The translations under genes and the position numbers were made by a program. Below are positions 46,556-54,806 of a stretch of DNA of 64,000 nucleotides, piece after piece. The DNA comes from Micromonospora carbonacea (GTDB taxonomy: Bacteria > Actinomycetota > Actinomycetes > Mycobacteriales > Micromonosporaceae), in assembly GCF_014205165.1 (NCBI RefSeq), contig NZ_JACHMZ010000001.1, positions 1 through 64,000 of the forward strand. The letters run 5' to 3'. Below the pieces are notes generated by a model, which worked only from the letters and a program-made list of their open reading frames with translations, did no database searches and was not told where the DNA came from. Each line of letters opens with the position of its first letter. Position 1 is the first letter of the stretch.

Positions 46556-46679
46556 CCCCGCGGGCGTAGTTGCCGGCGCGGGCGTCGAACCGTCCACAGT
46601 GGCTGTCCGACGCCGATAGCCTCTGCTCACGTTCCGCGCCGGCACCCGTCGAGGGCCGGCCGTCAGCATGTGGGGGATC

Positions 46680-47138
46680 GTGTTGAAGAAGAGGCTGACC
46701 GGCATCGCCGTCGCTCTCGCCGTCACCGTCGGTGGCTCGCTCACCCTGGCCGCGCCCGCGCAGGCCGCCACCCCGGCGATCCAGATCACCAAGGCCTACT
46801 ACAACTCGCCGGGCACCGACGACCGGTCGACCAGCAGCCTGAACGCCGAGTACGTGAAGCTGACCAACCGCAAGACCACGACCGTCAACCTCAAGTCGTG
46901 GACGCTGCGCGACAAGTCGAGCCACGTCTACACGTTCACCAGCGACTTCAAGCTCGCCGCCGGGGCCAGCGTCACCATCCACACCGGCAAGGGCACCAAC
47001 ACCTCGACCCACCGGTACTGGGGGTCGGGCGCGTACATCTGGAACAACACCGGCGACACCGCGTACGTGCGCGACACGGCGGGCAAGACCATCGACTCCT
47101 GCTCGTGGGGGAGCAGCGGCAGCTACACCAACTGCTGA
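46680..47138 (+). CDS. Secreted lamin-tail domain protein
   Basis: 152 residues. A signal peptide (MLKKRLTGIAVALAVTVGG, cleavage after AQA) precedes one lamin-tail (LTD) immunoglobulin-like domain. LTD landmarks are AEYVKLTNRKTTTVNLKSWTL and a DTAYVRDTAG strand followed by DSCSWGS. Two cysteines near the end may form a disulfide. Bacterial LTDs sit in secreted or wall proteins and often accompany nucleases; a secreted HNH nuclease lies 700 bp downstream. Start GTG 46680 follows GGGGGAT; ATG 46668 is possible. The 22-bp array lies about 125-250 bp upstream. Confidence 0.85.
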   Translation: MLKKRLTGIAVALAVTVGGSLTLAAPAQAATPAIQITKAYYNSPGTDDRSTSSLNAEYVKLTNRKTTTVNLKSWTLRDKSSHVYTFTSDFKLAAGASVTIHTGKGTNTSTHRYWGSGAYIWNNTGDTAYVRDTAGKTIDSCSWGSSGSYTNC

Positions 47139-47152
47139 CGCTGTTTGTTGGT

Positions 47153-47183
47153 CGGCCGGCTCTCATGAGGGGGGAGCCGGCCG
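47153..47183 (+). terminator. Terminator after lamin-tail gene
   Basis: A 10-bp stem CGGCCGGCTC/GAGCCGGCCG with an 11-nt loop, 15 bp past the stop. Confidence 0.65.
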
Positions 47184-47225
47184 CCAGCGTCCGGCCCGCT
47201 TGGTGGGTCTGCCATCCTGGGAGCG

Positions 47226-47710
47226 ATGACGACGACCTGGCGACACCTGCCCGCGCCGGCCCGCGAGATCGCCCGGGCGGCCACCGACGCCGTGGCCGCC
47301 GCCCGGGTCCGGGACACCGAGGCGTACGACGAGGCGGTCGACCGGCTCGCCGGGGCGGACCGGTCCGGGCTGGTCCTCGGCGCGGTGGTCCGCCTGCTGC
47401 TGGAGGAGACCCACCCCGACGGGCTCGACGGCGACGATGTCCGGCAGGTGCTGGAATCGCCGAGATCGGCTGGATGGTGCTGCCCGAACACCAGGGGCGG
47501 GGTGTGGCCGGGCGGGCGGTCCGGATGCTGCTCGACGAGGCCCGGCGGGCGGGCGGCTGGTCGCCGGTGCACGCCTTCCCGGGAGTCGACAACGCAGCCT
47601 CGAACGGCCTCTGCCGGTCGCTCGGGTTCGCCCTGCTCGGGAAGCGGGAGACGCCGTTCCGGGGACAGGTCTTCCGGACCCGGCACTGGGTGCTCGACCT
47701 GCTTGCCTGA
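47226..47710 (+). pseudogene. Deletion-fused remnants: hypothetical N-terminus and GNAT C-terminus
   Basis: 47226 to about 47457 encodes the first 77 residues of an intact-looking helical protein (MTTTWRHLPAPAREIARAAT and on, to VRQVLES). At about 47450-47460 this frame loses sense and another frame begins: GIAEIGWMVLPEHQGRGVAG, the acetyl-CoA binding loop of a GNAT acetyltransferase, continuing to a proper family end (RTRHWVLDLLA) at 47710. The GNAT first half is missing. The simplest reading is one deletion that joined two neighbouring genes out of frame. A readthrough frame of 169 residues from 47226 would be nonsense after the junction. Confidence 0.75.
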
Positions 47711-47835
47711 GGCGCGGCGGAGCCGCCTCGGGTGAGGGTTCGCAGAGCGTTCACCTGCGGGTCCTGGTTGTGGGAATGTCGCCTCTGTCTATATACATGG
47801 GAGACGATGCATCCAGCCTACCCGGACGGAGCACC

Positions 47836-48495
47836 ATGAACCGCACGCCGCGCGCCGCCGCGATCACCCTCGCCGCCGCCCTCGCCGCAACCGTCGGCCT
47901 GGCCGACCCCGCCTGGGCCGCCAGCTACTCCGCGCCCCTCCAGACCGCCGTCGCGGCCCTGCCGGTGGCCACCGAGATCCGCACCGGCTACAGCCGAGAC
48001 CTCTTCCCGCACTGGATCGACGCCGACGGCGACGGCTGCAACACCCGCAACGAGGTGCTGCTCGCCGAGGCGGTCACCGCGCCCACCGTCAGCGGCACCT
48101 GCACGCTCTCCGGCGGGCGCTGGTACTCCTACTACGACAACGCCTACTGGACCGCCACCGGCGACGTCGACATCGACCACATGGTGCCGCTCGCCGAGGC
48201 GTGGGACTCCGGCGCCCGCAACTGGTCCACCAGCCGCCGCCAGGCGTACGCCAACGACCTGGGCGACTCCCGCCCGCTGGTCGCGGTGACCGACAACGTC
48301 AACCAGTCCAAGGGCGACCAGGACCCGGCCACCTGGATGCCGTCCTACAGCTCCGCCCGCTGCCGCTACGTCAACGAGTGGGTCGCCACCAAGACCCGCT
48401 GGCGGCTCACCGTCGACACGGCCGAGAAGGACGCCCTGACGAGCTGGGCGAACTCCTGCCCGAACGTCACCATCTCGGTGACGTACGCGTACTGA
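47836..48495 (+). CDS. Secreted HNH-type nuclease (DUF1524-like)
   Basis: 219 residues with a Sec signal (ITLAAALAATVGLADPAWA). The mature part parallels the lipoprotein nuclease at 34785-35444: YSRDLFPHW, GRWYSYYDNAYWTATGDVDID, catalytic DHMVPLAEAW, VNQSKGDQDPATW, and a C-terminal cysteine region. Unlike the paralogue it lacks a lipobox and is fully secreted. Cysteines in GCNTR, GTCTL, RCRYV and NSCPN could form two disulfides. ATG 47836 is the start; an AT-rich TATATAC box near 47791 may be its promoter. Confidence 0.87.
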   Translation: MNRTPRAAAITLAAALAATVGLADPAWAASYSAPLQTAVAALPVATEIRTGYSRDLFPHWIDADGDGCNTRNEVLLAEAVTAPTVSGTCTLSGGRWYSYYDNAYWTATGDVDIDHMVPLAEAWDSGARNWSTSRRQAYANDLGDSRPLVAVTDNVNQSKGDQDPATWMPSYSSARCRYVNEWVATKTRWRLTVDTAEKDALTSWANSCPNVTISVTYAY

Positions 48496-48606
48496 CCCGC
48501 CTACTCACGCGACCCTTCATGCCAACGATGCAGGTCGGTGCAGCCTGTCGTGCATCTGTGAAGGTTCGAAGGCTGCGGGTGCCCCGGGCGACCCGGACCA
48601 GCCTCG

Positions 48607-48643
48607 GAGTGCCCTGCCTCTTTGAGGACGAGACAGGGCACTC
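48607..48643. terminator. Bidirectional terminator
   Basis: GAGTGCCCTG, a 17-nt loop, then CAGGGCACTC between the converging nuclease and small membrane protein genes. Confidence 0.65.
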
Positions 48644-48655
48644 GCTGGTGAGCCG

Positions 48656-48892
48656 TTACTGCACGAGCTTGTGTAGCCTGCTTGCGACGATCAGGCCGGT
48701 CAGGACGAGAGTCACGACGCCGGCAGCGATGCCCAGGGCGATTCCCGCGCCCGTACCGAATGCGGACGCTGTCTGCATCCCTACGGTCAGGCCGGTAACC
48801 GTTGCGGCCAGTAGACCCACGCTTGCCGTTACGAGCAAGATCAGTAAGTCTCGCTGGGCCAGCAGGTACTGCTCGTGATGGTTGTCGGGCAT
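48656..48892 (-). CDS. Small two-helix membrane protein
   Basis: 78 residues beginning MPDNHHEQYLLAQRDLLILL, with two hydrophobic helices (about 16-38 and 46-69) and short charged ends. ATG 48892 follows AGGGGAA. Base composition here is lower in GC than the core genome, as in the next 600 bp, suggesting recently acquired or poorly conserved DNA. No family recognised. Confidence 0.6.
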   Translation of the reverse strand: MPDNHHEQYLLAQRDLLILLVTASVGLLAATVTGLTVGMQTASAFGTGAGIALGIAAGVVTLVLTGLIVASRLHKLVQ

Positions 48893-49545
48893 GAGTTCCC
48901 CTTGACGGATCGAGGTCGTGCGTTGTCTCGGACTCCGAGGCCTTCCGCGCCGTGCACGCATCCGTCGGTTACCGCCTAGGGACGCGACGCTTCAAGGCCT
49001 TGGCATCTGGTTGAACGACTCCGGCCCGTCTTTGGCATCGGTGCGCGGCAACATTCGCCTCAAGACCGACACGCATCCACCGGTTTGCTCAAGAATGTCC
49101 CTTTTGTTAGCGGCAGTCTCGGAGTGTGGAAGGCGGGGAAATTTTCTTCCGGGAGTATGCAGGTAAGGCTGGGTTCGCCTCAGGCGACATAAAGCTTACG
49201 AAAGGAAGCCGCTCCCTCGTCTGATTCTCATCGTTTATACAGCAGAGAAGTGAGCCGGTTGTCTAGACGGATCGGCGCACGTCTCGGACAGGACGGCCCT
49301 CTGTTACCGCAGGGGGTCGTTCGTCCCTGATCGCGCGCCTAGGTTGATCATTGAGCGGCCGCCGAGGGTCCGGACAGCCACCGCAACCCGTCTGCATGGT
49401 CGTCTTCTGGTGCCAGGCGATCGCCTCGCCTCCGTGACCGAGGTCGGTGTCCTGCTGCGAGGGCGTCAGCTGCCCCGTCAAGCACCCTGACGGGTCTCAA
49501 GCGTCTGAGGAAGAGCCTGCGTCAACTCGTTGCCGTACAAGCGCC
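48893..49545. other. 650-bp gene-free, lower-GC stretch
   Basis: No frame here has coding-like third-position bias or a recognisable product; a 72-codon minus frame at 49263-49481 looks like chance. The stretch contains AT-rich segments near 49100 and 49190-49250. It borders the tRNA-derived repeat of the integrated element and is probably decayed sequence. Confidence 0.5.
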
Positions 49546-49578
49546 AGAGGGCACATCCGTCGCTAGGATGTGCCCTCT
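49546..49578. terminator. Hairpin beside the tRNA-derived repeat
   Basis: A 13-bp stem AGAGGGCACATCC with its complement and a 7-nt loop. It lies 7 bp beyond the tRNA-Pro fragment, as a tRNA terminator would, and may be the original host terminator displaced by integration. Confidence 0.75.
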
Positions 49579-49585
49579 CACCTCT

Positions 49586-49630
49586 GGTCAGGGTGGCCGG
49601 ATGCGAACCGACGACCTCTTCGTCCCGAAC
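49586..49630 (-). repeat. tRNA-Pro 3'-part duplicate (attachment site)
   Basis: Matches 52940-52984 at 43 of 45 positions (differences at 49590 and 49603). It covers the anticodon loop to the 3' end of the tRNA; the 5' part is absent, so this copy is not a functional tRNA. Confidence 0.85.
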
Positions 49631-49666
49631 TCGCGGCAGGCCGGTCGGATCGGGTGTCATCCGAGG

Positions 49667-49906
49667 TCATCCGGTGTGCTGCGGGTCGTCGCGGTCCGGT
49701 GTGGCTGGCGGGGTTGCTGTACTCCGCTGCTGTACTTCCTCGGCGGTGTCGATGACGTTGCGGGCGGCGGCGGCCACGGTGCATCCCGACGTCCGGCAGA
49801 TCGGGCAGCGCCCGTCGGCACCGGGTTCGTGGTCGCGGAGGATCTGGCGCGCGGTGAGGGCCAGCCGGTTGCGGATCTGGGCCAGGGACAGGAACGGCGC
49901 GGTCAT
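49667..49906 (-). CDS. Small protein with CxxC-type zinc motif
   Basis: 79 residues beginning MTAPFLSLAQIRNRLALTAR, with GRCPICRTSGC in the middle, likely a small zinc-binding element. Short proteins of this kind are encoded beside XRE/TPR regulators in actinomycete integrative elements. ATG 49906 begins two bases after the regulator stop, so the two genes are translationally linked. Function unknown. Confidence 0.65.
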   Translation of the reverse strand: MTAPFLSLAQIRNRLALTARQILRDHEPGADGRCPICRTSGCTVAAAARNVIDTAEEVQQRSTATPPATPDRDDPQHTG

Positions 49907-49908
49907 GG

Positions 49909-51111
49909 TCAGGTCACCCCGAGGACGGCGGCGAGTTGGATGATGGTGGCCGGGGCGTGTGGGTGTCGGGCGACCTGGGCGACGATGCTGCGGGCGGCGG
50001 GGCGGTGGCGTACCTCGGCCGGTGCCGTCCGGTCGGCCTCTGCCAGGGCCCGCGCCGCGTTGCTGGGGTCGTCGGTGTAGAGGTAGGCGCGGGCGGCGTC
50101 GAGCAGGTGCGCGGCGCGGTGTTCCGCAGGCAGCCACCGCCATCCCACCCGCTTGGTGGCTCTCCGGTGCCAGACGACCGCTTCGTGGGCGTTGCCGAGG
50201 TCGAGGGCGGCGGCGACCCGGGCCAGGTCGACCGCTGCCGGCCCGAACCCCGTCCGGTGGTGGTCCTGACCGTCGCCGACCCGAGCGGCCATGGCGGCAG
50301 CCTCGTCGATCAGGTCGGCGGCGGTGCGGTCGTCGCCGTGGCGGGCGGCGGCCAGGGCCGCCTGGACGAGCAGCGTCCCGTACAGCGACAGCTCCGGCGG
50401 TTGCGCGTCGTCGGGGTCGGGCGGGGCGATCCGGTACGCGGCGGCCCGGGCCGCCGACACGGCTGCCTGTGTCCGCCCGTAGGCGCGGAGCGCCTGACCG
50501 AGTTGCACGGTGGCGGCGGCCACCAGGATGGGATCGCCGGTGGCGGTGAGCATGGCCCGGTCGGCGGCCAGCCAGGCAAGCTCGGCCTCGCCCAGCTTCG
50601 TCAGCAGCGACGCGGTCACCCGGTACGCCTCCACCAGCGATGCCCGGGCCTGCTCAGGGTCGTCGGCGTGTGCGCGCTGCGCGCCGGCCAACAGCTCGGG
50701 GACCATCGCGGTCACCCGCGCGTACCGGGCGTACTGGAAGCTGACCCACGTGTGGGCCGCATCCCGCGCGAGTTGATCCGCCGGCACCACGGCCCGGTCG
50801 GTCACCGAGTGGCCCACCGCGATGTCGTACGTCGACAGGGCCTCCCGGACCTGTTCGACGCCCTCGACCCGCCCGGTCACGTCGGCGGGCTGGGTGTCCC
50901 GGCCCAGCAGCACCGCCGCGTCGATCCGCAGCACGGCGGCGATGTCGTGCAGGGTCGAGACCCTGTCGAGGGACCGGACGCCCCGCTCGACCTTGTCCAC
51001 CCAGCTCTTGGACTTGCCCAGCCGATCGGCGAACACCTGCTGCGACAACTGCCGCCGCCCCCGCCAGTACGCCACCCGCCGGCCCACCGGCAACAGCTCA
51101 AGGCCGTTCAC
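49909..51111 (-). CDS. XRE-family regulator with TPR-like C-terminus
   Basis: 400 residues. The N-terminal helix-turn-helix (about 10-65) shows LSQQVFADRLGKSKSWVDKVERG, a classic XRE pattern. The remainder is a long helical, TPR-like domain often seen in actinobacterial peptide-sensing XRE regulators. It probably binds DNA in response to a small ligand or partner. Start at 51111 lies inside the small upstream gene (14-bp overlap). It forms an operon with the 55-residue gene upstream and the CxxC protein downstream. Confidence 0.85.
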   Translation of the reverse strand: MNGLELLPVGRRVAYWRGRRQLSQQVFADRLGKSKSWVDKVERGVRSLDRVSTLHDIAAVLRIDAAVLLGRDTQPADVTGRVEGVEQVREALSTYDIAVGHSVTDRAVVPADQLARDAAHTWVSFQYARYARVTAMVPELLAGAQRAHADDPEQARASLVEAYRVTASLLTKLGEAELAWLAADRAMLTATGDPILVAAATVQLGQALRAYGRTQAAVSAARAAAYRIAPPDPDDAQPPELSLYGTLLVQAALAAARHGDDRTAADLIDEAAAMAARVGDGQDHHRTGFGPAAVDLARVAAALDLGNAHEAVVWHRRATKRVGWRWLPAEHRAAHLLDAARAYLYTDDPSNAARALAEADRTAPAEVRHRPAARSIVAQVARHPHAPATIIQLAAVLGVT

Positions 51112-51265
51112 GACGCCACCGCCGGTCGGGCAACGCCCGGGTGGTCTCCTCGGCCGGTATCCGTTCCTGCTCGGCCTGCGCCAGGATCCGCCGTCGGGCG
51201 GCTTCCCGTTCCGCCTGCTGGATCTGCTCGCCCCTGCTGCCCTCAGCCTGACCGGTGTCGCCCAT
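51098..51265 (-). CDS. Small polar protein upstream of XRE gene
   Basis: 55 residues (MGDTGQAEGSRGEQIQQAER and on), hydrophilic and helical, with many Arg, Glu and Gln. ATG 51265 has GGAGG six bases upstream, one of the better ribosome sites in the element. Overlap of 14 bp with the regulator suggests coupled translation. It could be a short partner peptide of the regulator. No family recognised. Confidence 0.55.
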   Translation of the reverse strand: MGDTGQAEGSRGEQIQQAEREAARRRILAQAEQERIPAEETTRALPDRRWRRERP

Positions 51266-51452
51266 TCCCCACCTCCGCTGGTAGGGGCGCGACGACGTGC
51301 TCATGGAAGGACCAACACCGCCGCGCCCGGCTCCGGGCGGGTCACGGCGCTCTGGTGTGTTCGCGCCGATTCCGCCCTCGCACACAGCATTGAGCGATCG
51401 GACGGTTACTCAAAGGTGTCGGGTGTCCGCTGGGCGGGTCGGCTGTCCTCTG

Positions 51453-52619
51453 TCAGCCGACGGGCCGGTACGCCTCGTACACCTCGCGCAGCGCCGACGC
51501 CTCTGCGGTGTCGGTCTGCTCGACCCTCCGCAGCACCTCGCGCGCCCGCCACCAGTTCGACGGTGCCACCCGCCCGGAACGGATCGCCTCGGCGGCGACC
51601 GCGCTTGCCTCATCGGGCTGGTCGGCGGCCACCAACGCCAGGGCCAGGTCGAGGCGGGCAGACGCGGACCGCCGTGGCCGGTCACCCCCGTCACCGCGCG
51701 GGTCCAACTCCGCCAACGCCACCCGGGCCACCTGCTCGGCCGCCGGGTCACCCGCCCACGACAACGTCGTCGCCGTGTACGCCAACGCCTTCGTCGGGTC
51801 GTACCGGTAGTGATGCTCGGCCCGCTCCGGCACGGGCAGGTTCGCGGTCAACCGTTCCAGGCGGTCCAGCGCGTCACGGGTGCGCCGCACGTCACCCACG
51901 GGCGCCCACCCCCGCGCCTCCTGCGCCGTCGCCTGGATGTGCGCCGAACTGCCCCGAGGTGCCACCTGTTGAGCCTGCTGAGACAGGTCGATCGCCTGCC
52001 GATGCTCACCCTGGGTGAGCCGGTCCCACGCCCGGGTCTCCAGACACCACGCCTGGATCTCCGCATGCTCGGCATGTTCGGCGAGCGCCGCAGCAGCGAC
52101 CAGGTGCGCGCCCGCTGCGGAACGCTGCCGAAGGTCGATGTGCACCGTCGCACGCAGCACGGTCAGCCACCCGCCGGCAACGACCAGCCGCCGCCGCTGC
52201 CCCAGGGTTCCCCGGCCATCGAGCAGCCTGCCCACGTACGCCAGGTGCCTGCGCACCATCGGCAGCAGGTCCACCGGCGGAGTCGTCGCATACGCGCTCG
52301 CCAGGTCGTCGACGCTGGCCTCGATGCGGGCGAGCGTCTCGGCGCTCACATCACTGGCCCGCACCCGGGCAAGCAACTCGTCGGCCTCGGCATCATGGTC
52401 GATAGGCTGATCAACGAGCCGCGCGAGCGCGTCGCCAGCCTGAAGGACCTCATCGAGATGCCGGGCCGTCTCGGGCGTCGGAGCCTTGACACCCGTCTCC
52501 AGATCATGAAGGTGGCTCTTGCCCCGGTGCGCGAGCTGGCCGAGCGCCCGCAGCGACAGACCCCGCTCGGCACGCAGAGCCCGCAGCCGAGCCCCGAAAC
52601 GCGGATCGACGTGCGACAC
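51453..52619 (-). CDS. XRE-family regulator with TPR-like domain (second)
   Basis: 388 residues. The N-terminal XRE domain (about 6-65) reads RFGARLRALRAERGLSLRAL then LAHRGKSHLHDLETGVKAPT. The rest is helical TPR-like, with repeats such as ALAEHAEHAEIQAWCLETRAW. It resembles actinobacterial helix-turn-helix regulators with tetratricopeptide sensors. GTG 52619 has GGGAG seven bases upstream; the longer frame to 52724 is unsupported. The arrangement of two such regulators in 3 kb is typical of element cargo rather than core genome. Confidence 0.85.
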   Translation of the reverse strand: MSHVDPRFGARLRALRAERGLSLRALGQLAHRGKSHLHDLETGVKAPTPETARHLDEVLQAGDALARLVDQPIDHDAEADELLARVRASDVSAETLARIEASVDDLASAYATTPPVDLLPMVRRHLAYVGRLLDGRGTLGQRRRLVVAGGWLTVLRATVHIDLRQRSAAGAHLVAAAALAEHAEHAEIQAWCLETRAWDRLTQGEHRQAIDLSQQAQQVAPRGSSAHIQATAQEARGWAPVGDVRRTRDALDRLERLTANLPVPERAEHHYRYDPTKALAYTATTLSWAGDPAAEQVARVALAELDPRGDGGDRPRRSASARLDLALALVAADQPDEASAVAAEAIRSGRVAPSNWWRAREVLRRVEQTDTAEASALREVYEAYRPVG

Positions 52620-52737
52620 AACGGCGCTCCCAGCCGGAATGAGGAACCCGGTCAGCTCTCGTAAGCGGACAGCCACTACTGACGGTACATCGAGGACTGA
52701 TTGAGCGTAACGGCCGTCGCTCACGGACTGCGGCAGC

Positions 52738-52794
52738 CGCCTCGAATGCGTGCGTGTATCGATCGAGCGTGGTCGAGATCTGGACCGGGTCCGA
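52738..52794 (-). pseudogene. Tyrosine integrase C-terminal fossil
   Basis: On the minus strand a frame reads SDPVQISTTLDRYTHAFEA, which closely matches the box II end of phage-type integrases (GHSS..ISTTLDRYTHAF), including the position of the nucleophilic tyrosine in DRYTH. The preceding residues QRKVSEGL also fit the conserved VSERLGHSS pattern. No further integrase sequence is found upstream. It sits 148 bp from the tRNA, where an integrase gene would be expected. Confidence 0.7.
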
Positions 52795-52899
52795 GAGTCC
52801 TTCGCTGACTTTCCGCTGACAATCGAGCGGAACGAGGGCGAGGAAGACAGGCAGCAATCGGCGTAGATCGCTGAGGCGGAGTGTCAGCAATGCAGCATC

Positions 52900-52930
52900 G
52901 GGCCAGGTGAGATGCTGTCTCACCTGGCCC
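52900..52930 (-). terminator. Terminator after tRNA-Pro
   Basis: A perfect 13-bp stem GGGCCAGGTGAGA with its complement and a 5-nt loop, 11 bp past the tRNA 3' end. Confidence 0.8.
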
Positions 52931-52941
52931 GATTCCCTCGG

Positions 52942-53015
<74 letters not shown>

Positions 53016-53272
53016 AGGCGTGCGGACAAATAGTAGCCCACCCCGTCCGGTGGTCAAACTCGGTACCCCCACCTCCCCGCCCGGCCCCGGTGCGCCCCCG
53101 GCCGATGTCGTAAACGACTCAGCTCCCTAGCGTCCCGAGCAGCCCTGACGTCCCGGGGCGGCGCTGGCCGGGCGGCCTCCGCGCCCGCCCGCCGTGCCCG
53201 CCGCTCCTCCGCGCAGGGCGGCCGGGCGCGGCCCGGGACCGCGCCCGGAGGCGGCGCACGTCACACTCGCCG

Positions 53273-53307
53273 CCAGCCGCCAGCCGCCAGCCGCCAGCCG
53301 CCAGCCG
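53273..53307. repeat. Five tandem CCAGCCG heptamers
   Basis: A simple-sequence tract in the 298-bp gap between tRNA-Pro and the phosphoesterase gene. The rest of that gap (53016-53272) is very GC-rich and I see no gene in it. Confidence 0.85.
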
Positions 53308-53313
53308 GCCGTG

Positions 53314-54207
53314 TCAGCGCGGGATCAGGGTGAGGATGCTCGCCTCGGGCCGGCAGGCGAACCGCACCGGCGCGGTCGGGTGGGTGCCCAGCCCGGCCGA
53401 GACGTGCAGCCAGGCGTCCGAGGCCGGCCAGCGGTGCAGGCCCTTCGCCATCGACCGGGGCAGCCCGCAGTTGGTCACCAGCGCCCCGAAGCCCGGCACG
53501 CAGACCTGCCCGCCGTGGGTGTGGCCGGCCAGCAGCAGCTCGAAGCCGTCGGCGGCCATCTGGTCGAGCACGGCGGGCTCGGGGGAGTGGGACAGCGCGA
53601 TCGACAGCTCCGCCGCCGCCGGGACGGGGCCGGCGACGGACGGGTAGTCGTCCCGCGCGATGTGCGGGTCGTCGACGCCGACCAGCTCGATCAGTCGCCC
53701 GCCCGCCTTGAGCGTCGTCCGCGCGTTGTTCAGGTCCGCCCAGCCGGCCCCGGTGAAGACGTCGCGCAGCTCGTCGTACGGCAGCTCGGCGCCCTCGCTG
53801 TATTCCCGGTCGGGCAGGAAGTAGCTGAACGGGTTCTTCAGCACCGGCCCGGTGTAGTCGTTCGAGCCGAACACGAAGGCCCCGGGGAAGTCCAGCAGCG
53901 GCGCGAGGGCGCGCAGCACGCCGGGCACCGCGCCCGGGTGGGCCATGTTGTCGCCGGTGACCACGACCAGGTCCGGGTCGAGCGCCGCCAGCGACGCCAC
54001 CCAGTCCTGCTTGCGCCGCTGCTCCGGCATCATGTGCAGGTCGGACAGGTGCAGCACGCGCAGGGGCTCGGTGTCGGCCGGCAGCACCGGCACGTCGAAC
54101 CGGCGCAGGGTGAACAGGTTGCGCTCGACGAGTGACGCGTACGCCAGGGTTGCCGCCCCGGCCGCGACGGTGCCCATGCCGAGTCGGAATAGTGTGCGCT
54201 TTCGCAT
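53314..54207 (-). CDS. Membrane-anchored metallophosphoesterase
   Basis: 297 residues. An N-terminal signal anchor (about 8-25) precedes a calcineurin-like domain with metal motifs LSDLHMMP, VVTGDNMAHPG, GSNDYTG and LAGHTHGGQ. Orthologue position matches M. tuberculosis Rv3683, next to ponA2. The YkuE-like family acts on phosphodiesters, possibly wall or lipid-linked substrates. ATG 54207 is used; the start lacks a Shine-Dalgarno and follows a TACCCT -10 box by about nine bases, so it is probably leaderless. Only 25 bp separate it from the divergent YqeY start. Confidence 0.85.
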   Translation of the reverse strand: MRKRTLFRLGMGTVAAGAATLAYASLVERNLFTLRRFDVPVLPADTEPLRVLHLSDLHMMPEQRRKQDWVASLAALDPDLVVVTGDNMAHPGAVPGVLRALAPLLDFPGAFVFGSNDYTGPVLKNPFSYFLPDREYSEGAELPYDELRDVFTGAGWADLNNARTTLKAGGRLIELVGVDDPHIARDDYPSVAGPVPAAAELSIALSHSPEPAVLDQMAADGFELLLAGHTHGGQVCVPGFGALVTNCGLPRSMAKGLHRWPASDAWLHVSAGLGTHPTAPVRFACRPEASILTLIPR

Positions 54208-54232
54208 GCCGTTCAGGGTAGTTTCACCGTCC

Positions 54233-54688
54233 ATGAGCACGCTGAAGGACCGCCTCACCGCCGACATGCGCGCCGCCCTGAAGGCGCGCGACGAGCTGAC
54301 CACCTCCACCCTGCGGATGGCCCTGGCGGCCGTCGGCACGGCCGAGGTCGCCGGCAAGGCCAAGCGCGAGCTCACCGACGACGAGGTGCTCGCGGTGCTG
54401 ACCAAGGAGGCGAAGAAGCGGCGCGAGGCCGCGACCGCCTTCGCGGACGCCGGGCGCGCCGAGCAGGCCGCGAAGGAGAGCGCCGAGGGCGAGGTGCTGG
54501 ACCGCTACCTGCCGAAGCAGCTCTCCGACGACGAGCTGGCCGAGCTGGTCGCGGGGGCGCTCGCCGCCGGCGGGTTCACCGGCAAGGCGCAGATGGGCCC
54601 GGCGATGAAGGCGGCCCAGGCCGCGGTGGCCGGCCGGGCCGAGGGGGGCCGGGTGGCCACCGAGGTACGCCGCCAGCTCGGCCTCTGA
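54233..54688 (+). CDS. GatB/YqeY domain protein
   Basis: 151 residues, helical, standard YqeY length. Family features: LKDRLTADMRAALKARDELTTSTLRM, DDEVLAVLTKEAKKRREAA and EGEVLDRYLPKQLSDDEL. The family resembles the tail domain of GatB amidotransferase subunits and probably contacts tRNA, although its role is unproven. ATG 54233 also appears leaderless. It is divergent from the phosphoesterase gene, with start codons 25 bp apart. Confidence 0.92.
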   Translation: MSTLKDRLTADMRAALKARDELTTSTLRMALAAVGTAEVAGKAKRELTDDEVLAVLTKEAKKRREAATAFADAGRAEQAAKESAEGEVLDRYLPKQLSDDELAELVAGALAAGGFTGKAQMGPAMKAAQAAVAGRAEGGRVATEVRRQLGL

Positions 54689-54742
54689 CCCCGGGTGCCG
54701 GCCCGCCCGGTCGCGGGCTGCCCGGCAGGCGGACCGACGAGA

Positions 54743-54778
54743 ACGGGCGGGCACCCCCGGTGAGGGGTGCCCGCCCGT
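54743..54778. terminator. Bidirectional terminator
   Basis: A perfect 15-bp stem ACGGGCGGGCACCCC with its complement and a 6-nt loop between the converging YqeY and PBP genes. Confidence 0.85.
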
Positions 54779-54806
54779 CGTCACGCGGGATGCGGGTGCG
54801 GCCGGG

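Noticed and set aside
49263..49481. A 72-codon frame near the element boundary
   Set aside because: No ribosome site, no coding bias and no recognisable features.
53273..53307. CCAGCCG heptamers considered as an iteron array
   Set aside because: A perfect five-copy simple repeat in very GC-rich spacer DNA is best explained by slippage; no replication gene or further sites are nearby.
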